Origin: Adiantum capillus-veneris | Lineage: Eukaryota > Streptophyta > Polypodiopsida > Polypodiales > Pteridaceae | DNA: 58,000 bases | Direction of reading: 5' to 3' | Assembly: GCA_014529385.2 (NCBI GenBank) | Contig: CM043942.1 | Span: forward strand, 25,672,469 to 25,730,468 | Shown: positions 23,411 to 34,500 of the stretch, piece after piece | Layout: each line of letters opens with the position of its first letter | How positions within the stretch are numbered: the first letter of the stretch is position 1 | Program-made: the position numbers and the translations under genes | Notes under the pieces: model-generated | Database searches by the model: none | Told to the model about the DNA's origin: nothing | The model's input: the letters and a program-made list of their open reading frames with translations, nothing else

Positions 23411-25648
23411 CTTCAATTCTGGTGGAGGTGATTCTAGCAATGCTTGAGCAGTTTCAATGAGCTGCTTACACATTTCTAGCCTCTGCTTCTCTAGTTCAGG
23501 ATAAGGATGAGTCATCCATCTTTGTTCTAAGGTCTGTCTATTTGCCAATCTAGCCTCATAAGCCTGTAAAATAGTGTCTAAAGGCTCATTCACTTTGTCC
23601 ACTAGGACAGATCCTCCTGAACTAGCACTCTTGGGTGCTTCAGCTGGTTTAAGGGTTTCAACTTCCCTTTGCTGTGTCTGTTGCTCTTGAGTTGTTTCCA
23701 ACTCAGCTGTAACAACCTTTTCTTCTCCTTTCTTCCTTTCTAGTCTCGCTTTCATTCTAGTCCTTCTTGCTCGTCTAGAGTTTCTACGGCTTTTGGAACT
23801 CTTACTAGTCTCTCCATCTGTAGGCTTTTGCTCTTGCACTTTTTCTTGTGCTCTTGTGACAACGTTTACTGGAGCAACTTGCTTACTTTCATCTTCTTGT
23901 TGTTTAAGCACTTGTTCTTTTGCAATTGTTTCTTGCTCTGTTGTTGTTGTCGTCTCTCCTTTTGTTGCGGCTCGTTCTTTCTCTGATTTGCTGGTAGAAG
24001 GAAAGGTAACATGTGGTTGCATTTTACCTTTCTTTCTTGGATTCTTAGGACAATCCAAAATCATATGTGTGATTGCACACTCATTACAATATACATTTAT
24101 CATGATATCATGGTGTGGACAATCCTTAATCAAGTGATCACTACTACCACATCTGTCACATGGACGTCTTGGTTGTTGTGGCAATACTTGATGTTGACCT
24201 TGAAGTGGTCCCTGATCTACCACATATCTTTCTATTTGAAGCTCATGACTCACACATGCATTTCTAGCAGTTATGGGTCTTTCACTTAAGAACACTTGTT
24301 CCGCTACAGGATGATATCTAGGCGGTTGAGACATAACATGCTCAAACCCTGGTGGAGTCTTAGGTCTATAGTCAGGACAATGTTGCGTCGGATGGTCCCC
24401 TCCACATGTCATGCACCTTCCTTATTGAGGAACTCTATAGGCTGGTACTCTGTCAGAGTGGTTGATGCGTTGCATCACATTCTCTATGATTTGCTCCTCA
24501 ACATTTACTTGGTTTTGTCCTAGATTCCCTCTTTGATCCTCAAGATCAACGGTTTTCTTTTTCTCACTCGCATCATTCATATTCTTCTGACCATCTTCAT
24601 AGAATTTGCAATTATCAACTAGGTCAACTGCCGCTTTGGTCACCTCTTTCAAGGTTTGGTATCTTTTCATGTATAGGTCCTTTTGGAGATTCTCATTCCT
24701 AAGCCCTCTGATGAAGCATAGGATCTGACATTCTTGCGTGGGTAACTCTTGGGTAGGACATCTAGCAACATATTGCTTGAAACGCAGTTTTGCATGTCGC
24801 AATGTTTCTGTTTCGCCTTGTTTAAATTCCTGAATCTTAGGAAGGGTGTTATGTTTTATGCCCCTCTTGGTGAATTCTTGAATAAATTCATCCAACATTT
24901 TCTCAATGGTTGTGAACTCTCTCCGTTTCAATAGTTCAAACCATGCTTGTGCATTGTCCTCCAATGTAAGTCCAAAACCTTCATACTGCATGTGGAAGTC
25001 CTCTACTCGTTCTGCTCGTAGGACTTGCTTGAAAGCCGAGACATGGGCGTATGGGTCTCCTATGCCATTGTACTTTCTATTTACCCATTTTCTTAGCTGA
25101 GATGGTCTTATACTTTGGGGTGCAAAGTATGGAACCATACTCCTCTCTGGTATCGTTTCATCTCTCGTTATCGCTCTAGGAGGAAATCCAGGTGGTGGTC
25201 CCCTCTTTGGAATTCTCTTAGAGGTTCCTGTGTTGGGTGGATGTATCTGAGGTCCTTCATTGACCAAATATCCACTCATATCTAATTTGGTTCACGAATT
25301 TGTGCTTTCTACAGCTCTATATTCTCGTCCATACTTGTCAACAAATAAAGATGTCCATTGTCGGTCGACCTCGTATGTATAGACATATAAGAGCTTGTAT
25401 TCTATCAGCTCATCTGGGTAAGGCTCTAAGCAACTATAAAGGTTGAATTGATTTCCATTAATATACCTATATAGTCCTTCACTTTCATGGTTATACATCC
25501 AAACTCTCTCCACAAAATTGGTCTTTATGTACTGTAGGTTTGGAAGATCTATTCTGGGCGGGTGCTCATCTATCCCTGCAATCCATGTGCTTGTATAAGC
25601 TGAGTCTGAGTCCGAGTCTGATGTAGACATGACTTCTAGGCTTAACAT
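23366..25648 (-). pseudogene. Tat-type Gag: upstream ORF, capsid domain, three zinc knuckles
   Basis: One minus-strand frame from 25648 to 23366 with TGA at 25292 and TAA at 24422. The N-terminal 118 codons are acidic/tyrosine-rich and unrecognised. 25279-24425 is a Ty3 gag capsid domain (PYFAPQSIRPSQLRKW ... AQAWFELLKRREF ... FIRGLRNENLQKDLY). The third part has CMTCGGDHPTQHC, CDRCGSSDHLIKDC and CNECAITHMILDC, all CCHC-like knuckles. It then becomes Lys/Glu/Gln-rich and ends at 23366. The protease frame overlaps its end by about 42 nt in the -1 register. The stops suggest decay. Confidence 0.82.
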
Positions 25649-28174
25649 ATCTAGCTTGCTATAGTAATACCTCTCTCAGTGTGTTCAAGTGTTTTGGTCA
25701 GGGAAAATCCAAAACTATGTCCAAAACCGTCAGCGTTTTCTCATAATTCTCTCAAATTGTCGTTTTTAGACACCCCTAACTTCCGAATGCATTTTGAGGC
25801 CTTAAACAACGTTTTTTTTTTCAAAACTTATCAAAATGTTTACTCTAAGATTTGTAGTGCTGCTCTCAAGCTACGTTTTGATAAAAAAAGTTTTGGAATC
25901 GGAGTCTGTATGTGAAAGTTATGGCCAAAACAGTGAGATATAATTTGGAAGTTGCTCTATCTGATGTTTTTGCAAGTGATCAGTTTGAGCTCAAAATTGG
26001 TGTGTGCACTCCTTAGGCAATGATAAACCCAGTGGTATACTTGGTTTCAAAAATTTTTGAGTTTTCTTGACTTATCTATCGCGATAGACTCACCAAGTAC
26101 CCCTTGCAGATGTCCAAATGCACTCAAACTTTGTATACAGGGTATAATGGGCCTTTTGAACCCAAATATGAAGTCAGATTTGAATTTTGATTTTTCTATA
26201 GTGAATTTTTTAGTCTATCGCGATAGAGTCACCAGAGTGTTACCGGGATACAATTTTTCAACTGTTTTTAAAGCTTTGAGTTCCCCCTTCTCTTGAGATA
26301 CTACTCACCAAGTTTCAAGCAATTTGGAATACTTTTCCTTTGTAACTTGCATCAAACAACAGTCTCTTTTCTGATCTTGTGAAGTAATCCACTTAGATGC
26401 ACTTCCAATGCTCCAAATTTACTCAAATTTTAACCATAGGCTCACAACAACATGTAGAACAAGGCCCTAAGGTCAATTTTCAAAAATTTCAATTTTTTGT
26501 GAAAAAGCCCCAATCTATCGTGATAGACTCAGCAGACTCTTCAGTTTTGAAAATTTTCCAGATTTCTCTTTACCACTGTGTTCCCTATGCTCTGTACACC
26601 TTGCTCACCAATTTCCACTTGTTTTGGAGTTTTTCTTAGGTCTCTAACTCCAACTCTAGAATTCTAAGTCTATCTGATCACTAGAAAATAGACTTAGGAT
26701 GACTTCCCAATGTCCAAAATCCACCAAATTTTGTGTGTAACCTCTTGAGAGGCTAAACAAACTATGCTCCAAAGGGTTTAAAAATTTTCAATTTCCTTGG
26801 CCCTGCTTTGAGTCTATCGCGATAGACTCAGCAAGTACCCCTTTTATAGGTCAAACTTGAACTTTGACTATACCACTATGTTCCAACACCTCTCCTTAGT
26901 CCTCCTACCAATTTTCAAGTGGTTTGGACTTTTACTTTGTCAATTAGACCAGATCTGGTGTTTTCTACAAGCTGAATCCTCTCAAATGGTCTAAGACCCT
27001 CTTTCTGATGTCCAAATGACTTCAAAAATTTTATGTGTCCTTGATAGCACCTTTCCAAGCTATGCCACACAGGTTTTTGAAAAATTCAGTTTCTATCACT
27101 GGGTTCTTAGTCTATCGCGATAGACTCACCAAGTATGCTAAAATGACATTTTTTTTCAAATTTTCTCTTCACAGATGTGTTCGCTACCTTCTGTAGATCA
27201 TGTATACTAAGTTTCATAAGGTTTGGAAATTTGGTCAAGTCCCTTTACATAATTTGTCTCTGAAGTCTGACTCAAAACACCAGACTCGAGGTTTAGTGGT
27301 CAAGCAGGTGTCCAAGTACACTCAATTTTTGGGAGCAGCCTTGTATTGATGTGTTTTACCTGTTGTATGAGGGGTTTTGCCTGAATTTTCATTCAATTTG
27401 GACTTCTTTTCCTTTGGATTCAAGCATTTCACAGTTCACTTCTTTACACTCAGAAAAAGCAAATTCCCACTTAGATGCACAAGCACTGATGCAAATGCTT
27501 TGAAATTTCACATACAAGCTCTAGAGTATATGCAAAACAAGGTCTTGAGGTCAAACTTTTTTGTTTTTTGAAAATTGCAGATTTGGTTTCAGATTTTTGT
27601 TTTTTTGGTTTTTAGGGTTTTTTTTTTTTTTGGATTGGAGCAAATTTGTGTTTTCTCCCTACCTTAAGATCTCCAATGCAAAAATAAGCACTCAAATCGG
27701 CTTTCAAATGACCATTTTAGAGCACTTTGACCATAATCAACACAATTCCGCCTTTTGTGTTTTCAAGCACATTTTCATGTCAAAATTGCTCCAGATCAAC
27801 ATCAAATGTCCTACACTACCTAAAGTCCTACTTTGGATGGTTGAATGGTTGTTTTTGCTTTCTGGCAAGCAAATAGCCTCTGCGTACCTTTTGCGTTTTT
27901 CTTTGCGTTTTTTTTTCTTTTTCAAGTTCTTCACAACCAAACACACAAACCATAAAACCTAATCTAAACACACAACAAAATAATATAACCATACCTCAAC
28001 CTCATGGTGGACCACCTCGACGAGACGCACGCTCCCTCGCTATCCCTCAGTCAAGAGATCCACTCTCTGACTTCCCACTAAGAAGGCAAATGGTGACAAC
28101 ACTCTAGAAAACTCTAGAGAAATGCTATACTGTCAAACACGAGTGATGCGGTCTACGCTAGTTTAGGCGCTTCG
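25649..28174 (-). other. Tat leader, 2.5 kb, with regularly spaced palindromes; no gene
   Basis: Between primer site and Gag there is AT-rich sequence with only short ORFs and no domain. It contains five copies of a CTATCGCGATAG palindrome embedded in a diverged ~299-bp tandem repeat. A T-rich stretch lies near 27600-27640. Long leaders and repeats before gag are known in some Tat relatives (for example Ogre), but I do not recognise this repeat. Confidence 0.7.
26075..27124. repeat. Diverged ~299-bp tandem repeat centred on TCTATCGCGATAGA
   Basis: CTATCGCGATAG starts at 26076, 26215, 26515 (one mismatch, CTATCGTGATAG), 26814 and 27112. Spacing is 139, 300, 299 and 298 bp. The palindrome is followed each time by GACTCA(C/G)C or a close variant. 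Sequence between palindromes also recurs loosely: ACCACTGTGTTCC-like and CAATTTTCAAGTGGTTTGGA-like phrases occur at similar offsets. A sixth, weaker copy (CTGTCGCGATAG) lies in the LTR at 28533-28544. Confidence 0.85.
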
Positions 28175-28192
28175 TCCCCGGCAACGGTGCCA
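28175..28192 (-). other. Primer binding site of the Tat element
   Basis: Minus strand reads TGGCACCGTTGCCGGGGA, one base inside the LTR edge at 28194. It matches the tRNA-Asp-type site of plant Athila/Tat elements at most positions. Confidence 0.75.
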
Positions 28193-28193
28193 A

Positions 28194-28758
28194 TGTTAGC
28201 GGGTACGCCGTGACGGACGATGGAGCACAGCGAGAACACAGACCAACAACCTGTCAATCCGAGGACGTAGCTGACCCGACTAGGGCATGGAAGCAATTTC
28301 TGGGTTGTCAACCCTGAGCTAGACACGAACAACACTCTACAGTCACTAATCCTACCACAACACTACCATAAAGCAAAGAAACAGACAACGCATCCTACGA
28401 AACACTACAAGCTTGAAACAGTCTCAAATCATATCGAAATGACTCAAAATCGGAGGGTAAGACTCACAAGGACATATCCTATGTGGCCAAACACCTAAAC
28501 CCTGAAAACCATAACTGTAAGACCTCTAATCGCTGTCGCGATAGACTCAAAACAGCAATTTCCAAAGTGTTCGGAACTGATCTACAAAGACATCAACACG
28601 AAGAGCTTCTCGCCCTGATTCTAACGACTACTCAATCATTCAGAACGGATGTCGTTTGAGGTGCTTACGACCAAATATAGCTCGTAGCAGGCGAGCTCGC
28701 AATGAGGTCCTCGGCTTGCATTGCTTGCGTCGACGCGGAGAGCTTCTCGATGCTAACA
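28194..28758 (-). mobile_element. Tat LTR (565 bp), with gag on one side and integrase on the other
   Basis: Starts TGTTAGC and ends GCTAACA, a perfect 7-bp inverted terminus like the related LTR at 4736. Left of it is the primer site and leader. Right of it (upstream in sense) is a purine-rich GAGAGTAGGAG, as for a 3' LTR. An alternative right edge near 29009 is possible, because TATATAAG (28900-28908, minus) would then fall inside U3. Confidence 0.65.
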
Positions 28759-29214
28759 CACTCCTACTCTCATATCTGAAATGTGATTAGTGTGCGCGAC
28801 GGTGTGTGTGCGTGAAGCTCACTACTCTGTGCTGCAGAACCCACGACTATATATTATTTGAGATAACGTAATTTGTTTTTACAAAGCCTTAGGTTTTAGC
28901 TTATATACCACGCCTTCAAACCTAATGTCCGTCCAAATGACCTGAATTGTCCCTAGGCTTTTACAAAGCTTAATTACAAGAAACTGAGTTGGCTTTACTC
29001 ATGATACAAGCATCTGCGGCCAAAATACAAGTGCCGATTTAAAATATAAGGTTCCCGTAAACATTACAAAAGTGGCCGTAATGGCTCAAAATAATAATAA
29101 CGGGATATTCGATGACGTCAATGAACTCGTATCTTCATGTTGCAGCATCCATCTTCATCTTCATTACTTCATCACCATCTTCATGTGGAATCTTTACAAA
29201 ATCTTTGAGGAATC
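28759..29214 (-). other. Region between Tat LTR and integrase; no gene
   Basis: 28759-29010 is the part matched by the inverted copy at 20206-20454 and includes a TATA-like motif. 29011-29214 is unassigned and has CTTCATC-rich sequence near 29130-29180. No open frame of note. Confidence 0.5.
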
Positions 29215-30057
29215 TTAATGGAATCTTTGTGGAAACGTTGTTGAAAGGGCATCCTTTCGACACTCTTGTAACTGCAAGAGCCTCTCTTTGAATGCATCAC
29301 TAGGCGGCCCAAGCAACTTCTCTAACATCTTGATCGCAGGCAACTCTACCTCCACAAGCAATAGTGCTTCCTTTCCATACACCAAATGAAATGGAGTAAA
29401 CCCTGCACCTGTCTTCACCGAAGTACGGTAAGCCCATAATGCACTAGGCAATTCCAAATCCCAATTCTTTCCTTGGTGCTCTGTCACTTTAGAAAGAATT
29501 TGTACCAACTCACCATTGAATCTTTCATTTAAGCCATTACACTGCGGGTAATAAGGAGTGGTATGCTGGTGCCTAATCTTCATCTTTGTGCAAAAGAAGT
29601 CTAGCAGTTTAGCTCTAAATCCTGGCTCCTTATCTGAAAGTAGCTCTAATGGCACCCCAAACTTGCAACATATTTCATCATACAAAAATTTTTCCACATC
29701 CTTTGCAGTGATTTGTTTTACTGCTATAGCCTCTGCCCATCTAGAGAGATAGGCCGTCAAGATATAGCTTTTTCCCCTGCTTGTGATAGGTAACGGGTCT
29801 ATTGCATCAATCCCCCACTTTTCAAACACATCAAACGCCATAATGGTTTTTCGTAGCTCTGGCTTCAACACTCTCTTCCCAAATGCTTGACACCTATTGC
29901 AAGACCTACACCAATGGTGAACATCCTTGTGCACACTAGGCCATACATACCCCTCTTGCAAAATCTTATGCAAGGTGATCTTTAGAGCAAAATGGCCACC
30001 ACATGCGCCTTCATGATTCTCTTCCAACACTCTGTATATCTCCTCCCACCAAGGTAC
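29215..30057 (-). pseudogene. Tat integrase (3' part of an interrupted pol)
   Basis: The minus strand encodes an HHCC zinc-binding region (ENHEGACGGHF ... CRSCNRC) and an integrase core with aspartates in WGIDAIDPL and LLSDKEPGF and the glutamate in NGLNERFNGEL. A C-terminal segment follows, ending in a stop at 29215. Its 5' end stops at the gag-only array. The rest of the same pol (RNase H and RT) resumes at 49455 in the matching frame, so the gene was split by the array insertion. Function before splitting: integration of the element's cDNA. Confidence 0.88.
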
Positions 30058-30061
30058 ACGT

Positions 30062-30458
30062 TGTTGCTCATCAGGTTACGACTAGTTCGCTCCATGGTTA
30101 TGGCTATGGCAGCCTAGTGGCAAATTGTGTGTACACAGATTCGGAGGGCATGTATCTATGAATTGTGGAATTGATGTTGAAGTTGTGGGTTTGTGATGTT
30201 CAATTGTGAAAGGAGAGGCTCTTGTCTTCATATGCATTGGTCGGCGTGTGTTGTAAATCCATGCTTTGGCAGAGTTTTGCTCCTATGTGACATAGTCTCT
30301 TGGGTGGGCGATGGCTAGTAAATTCCCAAGGGTCTACTCCTATTGGGCTTGTGGTGTTTCAAAGGTATTTTTCAAAGATTTTAGTGTATTGTAGTTCTCT
30401 TTCAACGCTCTTGGGTGACATCGCTATAGAGGTGTTTCAGTTTGCTTGTTTCCGAACA
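30062..30458 (+). mobile_element. Gag-only element LTR 1
   Basis: TGTTGCTCATCAGG...CCGAACA, 397 bp. The outermost left LTR, preceded by ACGT shared with the right end of the array. The next bases hold the primer-site candidate TGGTGCCCGCCACCGAGGA. Confidence 0.85.
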
Positions 30459-30775
30459 GTGTTTTGGTGCCCGCCACCGAGGATCTTCTTCAAGTGACCT
30501 TCAATTGACAGATTTAATGTCTATGATGACAGAGTTTCCAAGTTTCTATGGTCATGTAGGTGAGTATGCTTATGCATTCATTGAGAAGATAGAATTATCT
30601 TGTTTGATTGCAAATAAGGAAGATCCAATGATTATGCTCAAGATTTTCTTTTTTTGCTTAAAAGATGATGCAACGACATGGTATGATGTGTTAGGAAATA
30701 AGACGTAGCTAAATAGATAATTGAGTAGATTACTTAATGGAGAGAGACAAATTTATATACACGAGATTATAGTGT

Positions 30776-30799
30776 AGAGAGAGAGAGAGAGAGAGAGAG
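30776..30799. repeat. (GA)n in copia 3' LTR
   Basis: Short GA tract, seen directly. The 5' LTR has a slightly longer tract at 35588-35615. Confidence 0.95.
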
Positions 30800-31138
30800 T
30801 ACACACGATATACGTGGTTCACCCAATGTGGGCTACGTCCACGGGAAAGCAGCCACTCAATGGCTTTGGTACTTCAAAACAAGAAGTAGTTTACAAAGGG
30901 ATTATACCCTTAATGGAGCTCCCGTCTTGCTTCACTCTCACCACCTCACACTCACCTTGTTGCATCAACTTCACACTATGAAATGTGTGTAGAAATGGCC
31001 TCCTTTTATAGGCCAAAAGGGCTACCCTCTCTTATGAGAGACAGCCATGTGTAGCCGCCCTTGTGCGAATAAGTCCAAATCGGACCCTCCAATCCGCCCA
31101 TGTGTGGCCGCCCTTGAGAAGACAAGTCCGCTTTTGAA

Positions 31139-31246
31139 TTCGGCCACTGGCCACCGGCCATTGACTTCCGACCACCGGCCACCGGCCATTGACTTCCGAC
31201 CACCGGCCATTGGCCATTGACTACCGGCCATCGGCCAACCGACCGG
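31139..31246. repeat. GC-rich minisatellite of CCGGCCA-containing units in the copia LTR
   Basis: Repeated phrases of the type CACCGGCCATTGACTTCCGAC, with variable copy number between the three LTR copies in the window (31139-31246, 35960-36026 and 54400-54520). Confidence 0.85.
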
Positions 31247-31485
31247 TTGTTTTCCGACCACTTTCCGACCGCCGTCCGGCCATAATATTCCGGCGAAAAA
31301 AAAGTCTCGGGGGCCTCCGCCCCCGAGGCCTTTAAAGTTGCCCCTGATTCTTGTCCGTGAAAATTTTGGTTTCCGGTGAGTGATTTTCCTTCACGCACGA
31401 TGGCTTCTCCTCATAATGGGGGCCTTACAAATGTGCGCTTTTACCACAGAAAATTACAAGGGTAAATCAGGCTCCATACTTAATA

Positions 31486-31498
31486 ATCTCCCACTTGG
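31486..31498 (-). other. Polypurine tract of the intact copia
   Basis: Minus strand CCAAGTGGGAGAT directly before the 3' LTR start. Confidence 0.7.
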
Positions 31499-31545
31499 AG
31501 ACTGATCTCCAAACCAAACCTGTGACTGCTTTCCATTCTGGCTTT

Positions 31546-34500
31546 TTATCCTTGAATGCCGATTGAAGATGAGCAAAAGCTCAACTTCTCCTTGTTGACC
31601 ACCTTTGTAAACATGTCTGCAGGATTTTCACTTGTATGCACCTTTCCTAGCTTTAGTTGTCCCTCTTCCAAAAGAGTGCGTATGAAGTGATATCTCACCT
31701 CAATGTGCTTTGTCCTTGAATGAAAGGCTGAGTTCTTCGCAAGATGGATAGCGCTTTGGCTATCACTGTATAAGACACAATTGTCTTGTTTGAATCCAAG
31801 CTCTTCTAAGAATCTATGAAGCCACAAAATTTCTTTGCTTGCCTCCGTCATTGCTACATACTCTGCTTCCGTGGTAGAAAGTGAAACCACTTTCTGCAGC
31901 TTTGAAGCCCAGCTTACTGCTGTGCCTCCAACCGTGAACACATAGCCAGTAGTGCTCCTTCGAGTATCTTTGTCACCTGCCATATCTGCATCAGCATACC
32001 CTTCTAGAAAAATATCAGTTCCTCCAAAATACAAAGCATTTTTTGTTGTCCCTTTTAGATACCTAAGTATCCACTTCACAGCTTGCCAATGCTCTTTACC
32101 TGGGTTGTCCATGAACCTACTCACAACTCCCACTGCATGTGCAATGTCTGGCCTTGTCCAGACCATAGCATACATTAGAGAACCTACCGCTGCAGCATAT
32201 GGAACTTTAGACATATAGGCTATCTCCTCTTGTGTCTTTGGACACATATCCTTCGTTAGTTTAAAATGACCAGCCAAAGGTGTAGAAACTGGTTTTGCAT
32301 TTTGCATTGCAAACCTTTCTAGTACCTTCTTGATGTAATCTTCTTGAGATAGCTTTATTGTCTTCTTCGTCCTCTCCCTTGATATTTTCATACCAAGTAT
32401 CCTCTTTGCAGCACCTAAATCTTTCATTGAAAAAGATTTGGACAGCTCCTCTTTTAAGTCTTTGATGTCCTGCATGTTAGCACTTGCAATCAACATGTCA
32501 TCAACATACAACATTAGGATGATGAATTTCCCATCTCCCAAATTCTTCGTGTAGACGCAGTGATCCGAGTTGCATCTTGTGAATCCATGATCCAACATCC
32601 ATCGATCAAACTTCAAGTACCATTGTCTTGATGCTTGCTTTAAACCATACAAGATCTTCTTTAATCTGCAAACCATTTTCTCCTTACCTTTTACTTCATA
32701 CCCCTTTGGTTGAAGCATGTAGATTTCCTCCTCTAAGTCACCGTGAGGGAATGCCGTATTTACATCCATTTGCTCGAGATTTAGATCATGAGCAGCCACA
32801 AGGCTTAAGACAAGCCTAATTGAGTTCATTTTTACAACAGGAGAAAATATTTCATTGAAGTCAATACCTTTCTTTTGAGAAAAACCTTTTACCACAAGCC
32901 TAGATTTGTACCTTTTCTTCCCACCTTCTTCTTCCTTTATCTTGTACACCCATTTGTTTTGAAGTGCCCGCTTACCTTTAGGCAACTCAACCAACTCCCA
33001 TGTTTGGTTCTGATGTAGTGAGTCCATCTCCACTTGCATGCTCTTCGTCCATTCTTCTTTGGATTCATGTTGCATAGCTTCTTCATATGATTCCGGCTCT
33101 CCAGAATCTGAGATCAAGAGATGGTTGAAGGAAGGAACAAACCTTTCTGGAGGTCTACTTGCTCTTGTAGATCTTCGGGGAATAGGTTGAGGCTCCTCAT
33201 TTGGTTGATGTTGTTGCACATTGTCACCGTTTGCAGTCCTTGAGTCTTCACTGTCCTCAAGCTCCATGTACTCATCACCTGTTTCTTTTGTTTGTTTTCT
33301 TTCCAAGTAATCTTTGTACATATTTTTTTCATTAAAAATTACATCCCTACTCCTTAAGATTTTACCATCTTCAGGATTCCATAGGCGATACCCAAAGTCT
33401 CCTTCTCCATAGCCAATGAAGAAACACTTTTTGGACTTTGCATCTAACATTGATCTTAGGCTTCTATCTATGTGCATGAAAGCCTCACACCCAAACACTT
33501 TGAGAAATGCATAATTCACCGGTTTACCTGTCCATGCCTCTTCTGGAACTCCCCCATCCAATGCCGTTGAGGGTGACCGATTGATTAAGTACACAGACGT
33601 ACTTACAGCTTCCGCCCAAAGTTCAAGTGGTAGGCCTGCATGTAGCCGCATGCTTCGTGCTCGTTCCATAATTTTCCTGTTCATCCTTTCCGAAATCCCA
33701 TTTTGTTGAGGTGTCCTTGGGGTTGTCCTTTGCCTCCGAATTCCATTGCTAGCACAAAAGCTTTCAAAAGCTTGGCTGCAATATTCACCTCCATTGTCGG
33801 ATCTGAGGCATTTAACCTTGGTACCTGTTTCATTCTCCACAAAGGCTTTCCACCTTTGAAATATGGAAAATACATCGGATTTATTCTTCATGACATAAAC
33901 CCATGTTTTTCTAGTCGCATCGTCTATGAATGTTACATAGTACAATGAGCCACCAAGTGATGGTGTACTTGCAGGACCCCAAACATCAGAATGAACCAAC
34001 TCAAGTTTTTTATTTTTTCTTTCATTTCCTGATTTTTGAAATTTTACCCTCTTTTGGTTACCATAAACACAATCTTCACAGAACTCTAAGTCCACTTCTT
34101 TCAAACCTGGTAGAAGCTTCTTTGTTTGAAGGATTTGCATTCCTTTGGCACTCATATGCCCAAGTCGGTAGTGCCACACCGGACTGTCAACTTCTGTAGT
34201 TGCTGCACAAGCTAAAGGTTGCGTGCTAACAGCACATAAGTAAAGTGTACTGACTTTTTCACCCTTGGCAACCACCAAAGATCCCTTTGAGATCTTCCAC
34301 CGTTTGTTTCCGAATGCAATGTTGTGACCTTCATCGTCCAATTGTCCTGTAGAGATCAAATTTTTGCGAAGAGAAGGAACATGCCTAACATCTTTAAGCT
34401 TCCATTCATTTCCGTTAGCATTTTTGATAGAAACTGTACCTTTGCCGACAATCTCACAAGCTTCATCATCTCCCAAGTATACATACCCAAAATTACCTTT

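Larger units (their letters stand above)
30689..31485 (-). mobile_element. 3' LTR of the intact copia (797 bp)
   Basis: Sense start TATTAAGTATGG and end CCTAACA; a family member at 53977-54743 has TGTTAAG instead. Carries a GA tract (30776-30799), a GC-rich minisatellite (31139-31246) and a 22-bp perfect hairpin (31306-31327) not present in the 5' LTR. It is about 50 bp longer than the 5' LTR because of these. Confidence 0.9.

Noticed and set aside
26075-27124. CRISPR-like array
   Set aside because: Spacing is regular, but units are ~299 bp with a 12-bp core and diverged flanks; this is a plant retroelement leader, without cas genes.
27561-27962. Phe/Leu-rich ORF as a membrane protein
   Set aside because: Driven by T-rich runs in the Tat leader; not conserved with anything else in the window.
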